A stretch of DNA of 64,000 bases from Diphasiastrum complanatum (Eukaryota; Streptophyta; Lycopodiopsida; Lycopodiales; Lycopodiaceae): NCBI GenBank assembly GCA_029204225.1, contig CM055107.1, positions 6,234,873 through 6,298,872 on the forward strand, given 5' to 3'. The notes under the pieces are model-generated. The model saw only the letters and a list, made by a program, of their open reading frames with translations. It did not search any database and was not told the DNA's origin. The number at the start of each line of letters is the position of its first letter. Within the stretch, counting starts at the first letter, position 1. A program made the translations under genes and the position numbers. This document shows positions 11,720 through 23,469 of this stretch, piece after piece.

Positions 11720-12110
11720 ATATCTCATTGTCGTGGCTACTCAGTACACTTTGAAGACCTCACAATTTGGACAGACAATTTGTCTCAGTGGCTTTGTTGA
11801 AATGGATGTAGCACCTCCATCAGAACCTCTTTGGTAATATTGCACATGGTTGTTTGTGGCACTTGTATACTAACTAGAGAGCAAGTAGCTAGTAACAAGG
11901 GGTTGACTTTGAGCTGACTAATTTTTCTGTTTCGTAGCAGGATTATAGGAGATACTTTCATGGAAGTCTATCACACGGTACTTGATTTTGGAAACAAGCG
12001 TGTTGGATTTGCTGAAGCAACTCAACTGTAAAATCTGAATACAAGTTGAGTCATATTTACTATATATAAGCTTAGCTATGCATTTGTAGATAATGAGACT
12101 AACAAATGTC

Positions 12111-12310
12111 ATGGGCCGTGGGACAAGTAAGCATCACATGTATCATGTAATGTTGCTTTGGACACTTGTGTTCAAAACAAAGTTTGTAGTGTGTGCGAGA
12201 TTCGTCACCAAGAGGCCAAGGGCCTTGGCCATGTTCAGGAGACACTCAACCCTGGAGGTCTTGAGACCTGCCCCTACCAGATATGCAACTCAAATTTCAA
12301 TGCGTAGTCA
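12111..12310 (+). pseudogene. hAT-type transposase fragment
   Basis: The frame holding RFVTKRPRALAMFRRHS followed by LEVLRPAPTRYATQ matches the plant hAT core pattern in which a short helix with ALAIFR is followed by LLRPAETRFAT. I recognise only these 40 or so residues. The flanks have stops and no BED finger, catalytic Asp or dimerisation domain. It lies 80 bp after the end of the aspartic protease and is unlikely to be functional. Whether it comes from the same family as the hAT element at 18.2-22.4 kb cannot be judged by eye. Confidence 0.6.
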
Positions 12311-12527
12311 TTGCTAATTAGAATTTAGTAATTCTATTGTGTGCCCGAAAATGGTTCACAATATTGTGCACTATGCGCTATATGATCCTACTATGCTTGT
12401 TACAGATTGAAACAATATCTCTACTTCTTGAATTACTCTCACTCTCTTTCGCTCTTCGATTATGAGAAATCAGGTTATCTGATAAAATCGAGTTTTTTTT
12501 ATTCAAACTCTACATTATGCATCAATG

Positions 12528-13639
<1,112 letters not shown>

Positions 13640-13915
13640 GGTCTTCGAAATCCAACTACAAAATCCATCGATATGCTTTTCCATCGCTTATCAAAGATAT
13701 CCAATGGATGCAACAAACCACCAGCTTTAACGCATTCAACCTTAGCTAATTGATAGGGTTTGCATTTAATCACAGATGAATTGACGTATGGCTTGAGTTT
13801 TGACCAATAAAACTCTCTTCTGACCAAGTCAAGAGTCATGTGTATATCGGGGTGTCTTACACAAGGTATGTCATGGCATTCAAACAAAATCTTATGTCTG
13901 AGCTCATCATCACCA
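13640..13915 (-). pseudogene. Ty3/gypsy integrase fragment (H2C2 finger and core start)
   Basis: Read on the minus strand from 13887: FECHDIPCVRHPDIHMTLDL, then REFYWSKLKPYV, CKPYQLAKVE and KRWKSISMDFVVGF. These are the H2C2 zinc-binding region and the first strand of a gypsy integrase, with the first catalytic Asp in SMDFVVGF. The core is then lost in a low-complexity tail. The DNA from about 13803 to 13912 is closely similar to the gypsy relic at about 50140-50265, in the same orientation relative to the neighbouring aspartic protease copy. Confidence 0.85.
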
Positions 13916-14152
13916 CCACCTACAGAGAGAGGGCCTGTTCCTCAACAAAGAAGGAGAAAGCAAACCAAGCCCACCAGGCCTGCCAGGCAAAGGGTCGTAG
14001 TCAGCGAATCACCATCCCCCCCCCCCTCATATCTCTCGTCCTTTGGTTGGACCATCACACCAATCTGCAATGCGTTCTTCTCCTCCCGCCACCCCTAACT
14101 ATTCAAGTAGTTCCTCTTCCATTCCCCCATTCCATCCCACAATAACGAGGAT

Positions 14153-15339
14153 ATGACCTCTACTGTAGATAAAATAATATCGGATCTAGATATAACTTTA
14201 ATAGGTGATTTTTATAAGGATCTTTGTGTAAGATTTCCTGTTGATCCAAAATATTCATTTTTGGATTCTGAGAGGTATATAGTTTTTTATGAGTATGTTG
14301 CCAAAGAGATTGATAAGCTAGGAGGTCAATTTTCTTTTTGTCTAAATTCAATTAATTATGTAAATCACATAAATAAAGACTTTTGTGATGCCTTGAAGGA
14401 GAAGACAGCAGATATATCAGATCCAGTTGTGGAGGCTGGTTTGATGTATTTTGTAAATAGATGTAAATGCGATGATACTAAGGACATTGGAGTTGTGCTG
14501 TCCTTTTTTGCACACAGCCTTCATAGTCCAACTAAGGCGGCGAAGTATATTCTCCATACAACCTCGGAGACCAAAGTCTTTATTATTCCATACTGCCAAA
14601 AGTAAGTGATTACATAGAATATATCCAAGTCACATATTTATAATAAGTTTTGTAATTCCTTCAGTTTAACTAATTATCTCTTATTTGCAGTAAGCATTGG
14701 AGTGTGCATATAATCTCCCTTAGGGAAGATTCAGATGGGATCATTAATCCCATCTGTTTAAAGATGAATTCCTTGAAGTCTACCCATGCCAAAATGGACA
14801 TGATGTACAGCAAAATGTTGTCATTTTTGCCAAGGCCGGATGGTGCTACTATAAATAGCCACCTGAAGATTGTTGATGCAAAAGTAAGTATTTCTCATCT
14901 AGTATCTGATAGGTAATATGATTTGTTTTTTTTCAGAGTGCACAACTAATTTATTATACGTTTTTTGATTGAAGTCAACTCAGGAAGATGATGGACATAG
15001 TTGTGGATGGTTCTCCATCCACGATATACAGGACTTCTTAGAGTGATACATCATGCAATCCGGGGTTCCAAATATACGAAAGGTAAATAGACTAGTGAAT
15101 TTCCTAACTAAGTTATTTTCGATTTGGTTTTTGATAAGTCAATTGACTCGATTCTTCTGGATTTGTAGTATAAATGTTGAGCATTTACAATGAATGACAT
15201 ATATGAGTTTTGTCAACAGATGTTGGTGAACTTATTATCTCATGCAACACCCAGTCCAGTTGTGGAAACGGAAGGCCAATCAAGTCCACAGCTGACACTA
15301 GTGCAAGGTGGAGATAATCCATATTACTTTGAGTTGTAA
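14153..15339 (+). pseudogene. Ulp1/C48-type cysteine protease, four exons, probably inactive
   Basis: Exons with consensus splice sites: 14153-14601, 14691-14883, 14975-15082 and 15220-15339. The C48 (SUMO protease-like) signature is spread over exons 2 and 3: the catalytic His in NKHWSVHIISL (codon 14695-14697), then LKMNSLK where the family usually has DSL, so the Asp position is Asn (14767-14769), then QEDDGHSCGWF with the oxyanion Gln and the catalytic Cys (15002-15004). A TGA at 15044-15046 in exon 3 removes the last third. Such proteases are encoded by plant MULE and CACTA transposons as well as by host genes. The place beside other transposon-like genes favours a transposon origin. The N-terminal exon (about 150 residues, acidic) is not recognisable. 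Residue changes other than the TGA could still leave a binding function. Confidence 0.78.
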
Positions 15340-15663
15340 ATAATAGATTAAATAGAGATATACATTTTTGATGTAATGCCCTGTGAATAATTATGGGCAT
15401 ATAGAAAGATAGAGACAATGGGGAAAAAGCATCCATTGTTATATACAGGATGCACATGTACATTCTCAGAAAATGAGAAATATATTGATATTTATGAGAG
15501 CTTTTACAAATCTTGTATCATGATTGCTCTATTATCTGAACAATTCCACCCAAATCTTTGCATTTGATTTTCCCTTCATGTCTTTTACGTATCTGCACAA
15601 ACATACATTAATCAAATTACAGTTAGTGATCCAAATATTGACAAAAATGATAATGAATACAAA

Positions 15664-17039
15664 TTAATATAAAAATTCATAGATTTCACATACTAATTTT
15701 CCATCCAATATAAAGCTGAAATATTCGGGGATACTTTGCTGTAAAAGTGTCAGTTCCATTCTAATGTAGAATAAGGTCCAGTCCTGCTCAACCTCAGTAT
15801 TAGTAAGTAACTCTCCATTTGCCATGATATTAATGCATATACGATCAGTGTGTCCAATGCTATCTAGATCTTGATCTAATGGGGCCGAAGTACCATTGTG
15901 TTCTTTCCATCTCTGATAATGAAACACCATACTAAGCATTTGCTTCTCTATACTGTATCTAAATGATATGGATGAATGTTTGATTCTACAAGAAATATCT
16001 GCAGTGGATCTTATATCCCAACCTTTGTCCATGAATTTGAATAAAAAACAATCTGATAGATTTTCGCAAACAAACAATGTGGAAGTTCGATGGACCTCCA
16101 TGTTTGAAAAAGAGCTGACAAACAATGACATTGGAACAAACCAGTTTAAGTGCACATTTCTTGATCTAATACTAGTTTTGAGTGACTTTTGTACATCATT
16201 ATACAGCTTGGAACGAAAACATTTTATTATATTGTCGTTGACTGCAATCTACCACACGTTATCTTGAAAATTAGGTAGAGGTATACACTCTAGTTTTTCC
16301 ATTCCTCCATTTCTGTCTAGAATATACATAGCATCATAAATTTTTTTTCTAGAATTTGCAATTTCTTTTGTCGTTCGTTCTTTGTATTGCAATTTGCCAA
16401 TTTCTAAATGGATGGCATCTATAATACCTGAAAGAGATGCCACAGATTCCCATTCATGTATATTTGAAGGATATAGATTTGCAATACAAAATCATAATCA
16501 GCTCCGATTCATATATACGATAACGTTTTAAAAATGACAAGCAACCCAAAAAAATTAAGATACTTACAATTACACTTTTGAAAATCATGTGGATTTATAG
16601 CCTCCACATTAAGTTCTGAATGCATATGAACATGTTGAATAAGCACCTCTGAAATGGTTTGTCGTCCTGAAGAAACTTTGAAATCAATAATTCGTCTTTT
16701 CCAATAAGATCTACATGTATACTTGGCCTTTTTCTTTTGGCAAAAAGCCCCTCTCGTCGATGGATGCATCAGTACCAAAGAAGCCTTATGATATTCACGA
16801 GTGATCCATGTGCCATCGTCTTCCCTCTCATTATAAAAAATTGCAGAGCATATCAAGGATCTCAGTCTTTTGAAGTGTTCATGTTTGAACTTGTCAATAT
16901 GAGAGTCCAGATTATAATAGGTTGGCTCGCACGTGCTCTCCATCCACCTCCTCCCAAGTAGACTGAATGAATGGCAAATGAGACTCCCACCTCTATATAA
17001 CATAGTGTCCCTCATTAAGCACAGTTCAAATCGTGACAT
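15664..17039 (-). pseudogene. Unrecognised spliced gene next to the Ulp1-like protease
   Basis: Exon 1 runs from an ATG at 17039 to a GTAAGT donor after 16568 (about 157 residues; basic, with a Cys-poor KKKAKYTCRSYWKRR patch). A second block, about 16490-15664, is one continuous frame of about 270 residues, broken only by a TAG at 16249-16251, and ends in TAA at 15664-15666. The splice acceptor of this block is unclear. Visible motifs are EWESVASLSGIIDAIH, a basic helix with KERTTKEIANSRKKI, and a C-terminal half with regular alternating hydrophobic residues that looks beta-rich (FYIRMELTLLQQS, FILDGKLVCEIYEF). No family comes to mind. Tail-to-tail placement with the Ulp1-like gene (325 bp between 3' ends) mirrors the convergent pair at 5.4-8.8 kb, so it may belong to the same large element. 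Confidence 0.5.
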
Positions 17040-18215
17040 GAGTCATCCTAGGATGCTAACACGTGGCACTCAAACATCATAGCCGGCCTCCCCCATAAAA
17101 AAAATTTTCTTTCAGAGAAAACTAAGAAATCTTAGTCTCAAATCCAACTCTTTCTCCCAAGCATTCTCATCATCTGACTTTCTAAAAGGATCACAAGTGA
17201 AGATCCTCTAGATTCTATTGCATGCACCAAAGGACTATTGTGGAGCCAAACTAACCAACTGGAAGGCGAGAGTGAAATCCCAATCAACTTTTTCCCCGAG
17301 CCACGGTGATTGAGTAAAAGATAGGAAAGGATTCCAACAATCGAAAACTAAAATCAAATTGTGGGGATGGGCAAGTTCCCATATGTTATATAGACTTCAA
17401 AAGCCTACGAATATTTATATAGGATGCCAATTCTCAACCAATTGCTTTTGATGTCCTTTACATGCACTGAAAGTAGTCAATCACCATGGACTAGCTCCAT
17501 ATGTCCTAACTAGAGCATTTGGGCCCTCGCAAGATTATTAATTGTATTTCTGGCCTAGTCCAAAATGGTGAGGCTTAATTAATAAACTTATACACTAGAG
17601 TACCTAATATTCAAGTATAGTGTCGAATCCTATATACATGATGTGGACGTAAAGTTCTTCCCCCCTTAAATAGGTTCTGTCCTCAAAACATGAAAGAAGG
17701 TCAAAAACCAATTCGTTAACTTGCAGATCTACCCAGAAAATCATTACCCTTGGTCTGATTTCAAATATCAAATAAGTACTCAAAGATAAAACGATTTTCC
17801 AAATGTTTATTTCTGCTCTGAAATACTATATTGGATTTCAGAAGTACACTAAGCAATAAATTTTTCAATTGGGTCTGATTCTCTTCAAACCAATAACATC
17901 ACATTCATGCACATTTAGTCTACATGAGCCACTGGGTGAATTATCACCTTACATTGGAGATCAAAATCAACTATAGTCCAAAACTATCTACAATTTCTCA
18001 TAGACAATTCAAAACGCTTCTTGGTACAAATACTCTTAGAATATCCAAAAAAACTAAGGTATGATAGTTCATCCTACTAGAATCTCTAGGAGATCCATCA
18101 AAATAAAAATGAATTTAACTCAATCCTAAGTACACCAGATACCCTCTTGAGTTAGTTGCCCCTATTTCTAGCATCTCATGCAAGAAAATAGATACCATCC
18201 ATTCTTAATAAATTT
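17040..18215. other. No gene recognised
   Basis: No coding frame or known motif is seen between the start of the unknown minus-strand gene and the hAT element. The first 150 bp would be the place for that gene's promoter, but I see no clear TATA box. Confidence 0.5.
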
Positions 18216-18533
18216 GTTTTCCCCAGGGTTTTCAAAAACGTAATTACGTAAAGTGAAATTTGAAAAATTTGAGAGTTATTTTTGGTCCCTTGGAACGTTA
18301 ATAACGTTTGTGTTGACGTTCCACCGGGGAAAACCGGCCAAAGAGTTTGCGCGGCAGGCTTGGTTCTGGAGCCTGCTGGGTTGTTTCTCTCTCCTTAAAC
18401 CCTATAAATACATTGTTTTGTTGTTTATTATAAAGATAAGCAAGCTTAGAGATATTGAAAGACTGCTCAAAACTAAAGTCAATCTTGTTTGGCCATATTT
18501 AGAAAGTGTTTAAGGTTTAGAAAATATTATTTT

Positions 18534-19019
18534 GGAAAGTCTATTCTTGTCACTTTCATGACTTGGGTAGTTGCTTTTCTTAATGATATTTAGAAACGAT
18601 GGTCATTATCTCTATGTTTGGGATCAATTGGCTCTCAATTTCACATCAATAGAGTCTGAATTTTTTGTTCCAACCAATCTTGATATAGGGTCCATAAAAT
18701 TTTATCTTGGAAAGTCTCTTCTCGTCAACTTCATGACTTGGATAGTCTCTTTTCTTGATGATATTTAGAAATGATGTGCATTTTGGGTCATTATCTCTTT
18801 GTTTGGGATCAATTGGCTCTCATTTCACATCAATAGAGTCTCATTTTTTTGTTCCAACCAATCGTGATATAGGGTCCATAAAATACTATCTTGGAAAGTC
18901 TATTCTCGTCAACTTCATGACTTGGGTAGTCACTTTTCTTGATTAAATTTAGAAACGATGTGCATTGTTGGGTTATTATCTCTATGTTTGGGATCAATTG
19001 GCTCTCAATTTCACATCAA
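18534..19019. repeat. Tandem repeat, about 2.7 copies of 175-184 bp, in the hAT
   Basis: Units begin at GGAAAGTCT at 18534, 18709 and 18893 and share long words such as TTTGGGATCAATTGGCTCTC and AGGGTCCATAAAAT. The third unit stops near 19019. The small open frames in it arise from the repeat and are not genes. Confidence 0.92.
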
Positions 19020-19099
19020 AAGCTAACCACAGTCTATCTTTAGTATCATATTCTTCAATTCCAATTTTTTTCATCAATGGGTAATTCAACGCCCTAGCC

Positions 19100-19576
19100 T
19101 AATACATCGCAGATCGCTTGTGATGTGCCATCGACATCTAGGGGAACATTGGTTCTACCCAAGAAGAAACTTCCTGGGAAGTCACCTAGTCCCAAGAATT
19201 TGCCAAAAATCTTGGCAAATATATGAATTGGGAGTGTAACTTTTGTCACCTGCAAAAGTCCGGTGGTGCTACTAGAATCAGAGAACATCTTTTGGGTGGG
19301 AGTAGAAAATCATCGATCACGAGATGTACTAGTCGTTTGGCCCAAGAAGCTTCCAAGAGATTGAGAGCTATAATAACTAAAAAAACAGCAAAAAAAAGAG
19401 GTCGGTCATCAATTAGTATTGGTCATAGTCACAACATGGTTGAACTGACAGATCCTGATGAAGATCCAACCCTAAACACCTTCTCATTAGACAAGGGAAG
19501 TAATCGAAGTGATGTAGGTGTATCATCTCAGCATCCATCGCCAATTTCGATTCCCAACAACAAAAGCAAACAACTC
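19100..19576 (+). pseudogene. BED zinc finger exon of a hAT transposase
   Basis: From about 19223 the frame reads MNWECNFCHLQKSGGATRI then REHLLGG and TRCTS: the W, C-x2-C, HL and C positions of the plant BED finger that begins many hAT transposases and binds the transposon ends. After it comes a basic stretch (KKTAKKRGRSS) and a low-complexity linker. The frame is cut at about 19577, where copia reverse transcriptase sequence begins, so the RNase H-like catalytic core and the C-terminal dimerisation domain are missing. Confidence 0.72.
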
Positions 19577-20745
19577 AATTAGTGGTTAAAGGATTTGAGC
19601 AAATTTATGGAATAGATTACACTGACACCTTTAGTCCAGTGGTAAAGCATCAATCTATTCGCACCTTGCTGGATATAGTTGTTGCAGAAGATCTGGACAT
19701 TCACCAGATGGACGTCCAGAAAGCATTTCTTCATGGATACATTCAAGAAGACAAATTCATTTATCAACCAGAAGGTTACGTCCTTCAAGACAAAGAGCAT
19801 TTGGTATGTAAATTGCATTAGGCATTATATGGTCTTAAGCAAGCTCCCAGGGCCTGGTATGAAAGAATCAATCACTTCTTGTTGCAGCATAATTTCACTT
19901 CTTGCTTTGCAGACTCTAATGTATATCTCAAGCGTAAAGGGTCAAGCTATGTTATAATAGCATTATACATTGATGATTTCTTAATTATCAGCAATTCAAA
20001 TAAGTTATTACAGGAAACCAAATCTCTGCTTTCATCAGAAGCTACAATGGTAATACAGAAGTTGCACTCACACTGATCACCTATTCAGATTCAAACTGGA
20101 CAGGAGATGTGGATACCAAGAAATCCACATTAGGATATATTTGTTTCCTTGCAGGAGGACCCATTTCATGGAACAGCAGAAAGCAGAAATGCATTTCGTT
20201 GTCCTCTATAGAATCCGAATATGTTGCAGCTACATCAGTAGTGAAGGAGATAATATGGCTAAGAAAGCTACTACAAGATCTATAACTCCCACAGATTGGT
20301 CCAACAATACTCCAGTGTGACAATTGGAGCTGCATAGCTCTATCTCTGAATCCACGTACTCATGCTAGAACTAAACACATAGAAGTTCAATTCCATTTTC
20401 TTAGAGAGAAAGTTTAGAATAAAGATGTTGTACTAAGTTACTGTCATACAGATAGTATGTTGATTTGTACATTCTGGGTCACGAATATGCACTTTCTACT
20501 AATGTGAGTACTTCAATTGCCCAATTATGGCATCGAAGATTAGGACACTTAAACCTGAGATCAATCTTGTATATGCATCATAATAGTATGGTCAAAGATA
20601 TAAACTTTAATGCTACCTCCACTGACATTCAACATGTTTGTGAGATGTGCCTACTAGGCAAACAGCCTAGATCAAGATTCCCAAAAGAACATGCCACTAG
20701 AGCTATTATAAAATTGATACATAGTGATCTGTGTGCCCTATGAGT
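19577..20745 (+). pseudogene. Scrambled copia fragment inside the hAT (RT, RNase H, then pre-integrase)
   Basis: The fragment starts mid-RT at LVVKGFEQIYGIDYTDTFSP, goes on through QMDVQKAFLHG, ALYGLKQAPRAWY and the catalytic ALYIDDFLII (YIDD intact, near 19965), then jumps by deletion to RNase H (TYSDSNWTGDVDTKKST, ISLSSIESEYVA, 20080-20430). After that, out of normal order, comes a gag-pre-integrase piece (AQLWHRRLGHLNLRS, CEMCLLGKQPRSRFPKE, 20515-20740). In a copia element the pre-integrase should precede RT, so two fragments have been joined. Stops after LVCKLH and within RNase H confirm it is dead. Confidence 0.88.
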
Positions 20746-21430
20746 ACTCCCTTTCTAATTTAGTTTCATCTATCCCCGAGGGAGCTTCATCTCCCATATC
20801 TTGAAGACACTTACTAACATCTCCAATAAAACTAGAAATATTTTTCATAGCTTTCTCTTCATTGGCGTTGTATTCTTTACATGTCGCTTGAACTATTTCG
20901 TTTGTAAGTGCTCACACGAGCCTCATTACAAACAACTTCCTCTAACTAAATGTTGTTAAAGCCATCTATTAGTCGGCAAACAAATGTACGTAAAGACTTG
21001 AGAAGAATTTTTCTTTGGTTAGCCATATTTTCTACGAAAATTTTTTACAAGTTACTAATGCTAAAAAATTAAATTTACAATAAAATAATTTCATTTGATA
21101 ACAACTGTTAAAACAACAAATAGCATCTAATAAAAAATCTTTTGTACTAGATGTTAAGAATAACAATTTACAAACCTCATAATAAATCTCACTTCATGAA
21201 TCATAATTAAGTTACTCTGAATCATAATTAAGTTAACGAGTTACTAATGCTAGAAATATCAAATTGTAAGCATGTGTTGTAATTGAAATATGAAATACAA
21301 AATTGAAATCTAATGTATCACACATACAGAAATAAAAGCATATACTAAAAATGTTAAAATTGAAATATGTCTACAATCTTAAAATTCTTCACGCAACACC
21401 GACATATAATGCACACAATTCTTAAATAAT

Positions 21431-21997
21431 CAGCATGCAACAGACAACCATGATAGTTATAAATTCATCAATCGCACCTAGCCAAGTGAATAGCCGTGCA
21501 GCAAAGATGAATCAATAATTATCAGGGACACAAATGGTTATTGAAGATTCATCAATAGCACCTAGCCAAGTGAATAGTCGCGCACCAAAAATGAATCTAG
21601 AATAACCACAAACTAGAGACTAATCATGCAACAAACAACCACGATAGTTATAGATTCGTCAATAGCACCTAGCCAAGTGAATAGTCGTGCACCAAAGATG
21701 AATCAATAATTATCAGGTACACAAATGGTTATTGAAGATTCATTAATAGCACCTAGCCAAGTGAATAGCCGCACATCAAAAATGAATCTAGAATAACCAC
21801 AAACTAGACACTAATTATGCAACAAACAACCATGATAGTTATAGATTCATCAATAGCACCTAGCCAAGTGATTAGTCGTGCACCAAAGATGAATCAATAA
21901 CTATCAGGTACACAAATGGTTATTGAAGATTCATCATTAGCACCTAGCCAAGTGAATAGCCATGCACCAAAAATTAATCTAGAATAACCACAAACTT
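21431..21997. repeat. Tandem repeat, about 3 copies of a ~190-bp unit, right side of the hAT
   Basis: The word AACCATGATAGTTAT or close variants starts units near 21447, 21637 and 21828. Each unit holds two copies of ATTCATCAATAGCACCTAGCC about 90 bp apart, so the unit is itself an older duplication. Confidence 0.92.
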
Positions 21998-22432
21998 TGA
22001 ACATGCAAAAGCGATATTAAAAATTTAAAGTACAAACTATAAAATTTAACTACCCTGGATTACTGTCGTGCGCAAATAAAATTGCAAGCAATAATATTAG
22101 GAAGCAAAATATTAGGAAGCAAGAGGATTAGAAAGTTGAAATGTGAGAAACATGGCGGGATATGGACTTCTTTTATAATGAAAATGCCCGTCGGGCTATG
22201 TTAGAGGGCATCCGGTGGGCCCGAATGGAATTTTATAGGATCCTGGCAGGGCCCGTCGAGCTTCTTTGGTAAGCCCGCCCCACCAAACCACCTGGTCCAA
22301 ATCCCACCAACAAGTCATTTTTTGATAACATTATTATGATTTTTCACGTAATCATGTCAACATTATAGTTATTTACGTAAGAAAAAAAAAAAAAAAGAGT
22401 GATTACGTCAATCTGAAAACCATGGTTTCCCC

Positions 22433-23460
22433 TATAACAACCGACGATCTAGTCTAGAACCCCTACGCAAGCATTTACAAGTTACAATCCATAGTAGAGT
22501 TTCATCCACTAGAGTAAGCAATTCTCCCATTAGTGAAATAATCTCCATTATGAGAATGCCCGTGAGATAGATACATTCTCAATCAAACACTGGAGTAAAG
22601 AGATTTAGACTTTCAAAGGCATTGGTCTAAATTCTTGATTCATTCAAAAGATCATGAATTACTCATCATTCTTAAAAATCACCATCACATTTTCTTGTAA
22701 TCCTTTAATAACAGTTAAGTATCTATTCATGATCCGTCAATTTTAAATATTTAGAATCTTATGATTCATGAATCACAACTCTCAAAATTCTAAACCACAC
22801 TTTTGGTTATTTTATATATTTATTAAATCTGTCATCCAATATGAGCTTACAAGGATACAATCAATAACTTAGAGTCTATTTCTCACTAAAGGAATACTCT
22901 ATACCAAGAATTTTCTTAGATTCTATGCACATAATTTTTTGTGATGAACCTTGATGAATAAAAAATCATGCGTCTTATAAGCAATTAGATTAAAATAATC
23001 AATTACTGGTGAATTCTCTTCACACTATTCACCTAATCAATTAATTTTACTCATGAGTAATCCAACTATCAAATCAATGGCTAATGATTCAGAGGTCTCA
23101 TAATGTCTAGGTGCACCACATTTAGAATCTCTTCTAAACCATCACTGAATTGTAATAAAAACAAGTATTCATGCAATAGAACTTGAATGCAAGTAATGAA
23201 CAAAAATCATTCCACAAATTGCAAGAATGAGTAATTTTTTGACACCCAAAAGATACACACTATACGTAACAAAAACGGTACATATATACTGCCAAGCCTA
23301 CATCCAAAAAAACATCTTTCATAGTAGTTCATTGAATCACGTCCCACTATTTGCACAATCTTAACTAATTTGTACTTAAAGCGAACTAAAAATATGGCTT
23401 GAATTGACATCTAGTGCTCAACAGTACGGTGTGGCTGACATCATCTAGTTGATAGTTGTC
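22433..23460. other. No gene; AT-rich spacer
   Basis: No coding frame above noise. The stretch near 23210-23412 may include the 3' LTR of copia relic B, since TGTCAATTC on the minus strand at about 23410 follows the end of its RNase H region, but no second LTR was found. Confidence 0.4.
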
Positions 23461-23469
23461 ACCATTTCT

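Larger units (their letters stand above)
9297..12031 (+). pseudogene. Plant aspartic protease, copy 1: PSI and C-terminal exons only
   Basis: Five exons of a phytepsin-type vacuolar aspartic protease can be read. 9297-9353 encodes KVCSQVGVCDSN, just before the plant-specific insert. About 9465-9643 encodes the saposin-like insert (TLCNVCEMVANWVHNQL, QNQSKSQIISYLDQ). 11309-11428 (exactly 40 codons) encodes LREQAPHPQGEYTVNC through MPNVSLTIANHIFVLNPEQ. 11745-11833 encodes [16 protein letters not shown] through APPSEPLW. 11941-12031 encodes IIGDTFMEVYHTVLDFG through RVGFAEATQL and a stop. Splice phases agree from the third exon on. The single clear lesion is a TGA at 9598-9600 in the insert exon. 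Both catalytic Asp exons (DTGS and DSGT) are missing, so this piece cannot be an active enzyme. A 1.67-kb intron holds a foldback insertion and another holds a GA microsatellite. An inverted partner lies at 50657-53090. Confidence 0.88.
18216..22432 (+). mobile_element. hAT transposon with TIRs and 8-bp target duplication
   Basis: The left end at 18224 reads CAGGGTTTTCA and the right end (reverse complement from 22424) reads CATGGTTTTCA, followed after one gap by CGTAAT-type words on both sides. The flanking octamers are GTTTTCCC (18216-18223) and GTTTCCCC (22425-22432), 7 of 8 identical, as expected for an aged hAT target duplication. Element length is 4201 bp. Inside lie a BED-finger exon on the plus strand (19100-19576), a copia insert (19577-20745) and tandem repeats near both ends (18534-19019 and 21431-21997), typical subterminal features. 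The stretch 20746-21430 has no recognised gene; a short minus-strand open stretch near 20770-20900 (KEYNANEEKAMKNI) looks coding-like but is not identified. The transposase core with the catalytic residues is gone, so the element is non-autonomous. Confidence 0.78.

Noticed and set aside
18571-18946. Two similar ORFs of about 64 codons
   Set aside because: They are the same frame in successive units of a tandem repeat, with no family match and no splice signals.
21431-21997. Possible CRISPR-like spaced repeat
   Set aside because: Spacers are themselves repeated, the unit is ~190 bp, and the genome is plant nuclear; this is a nested tandem repeat.
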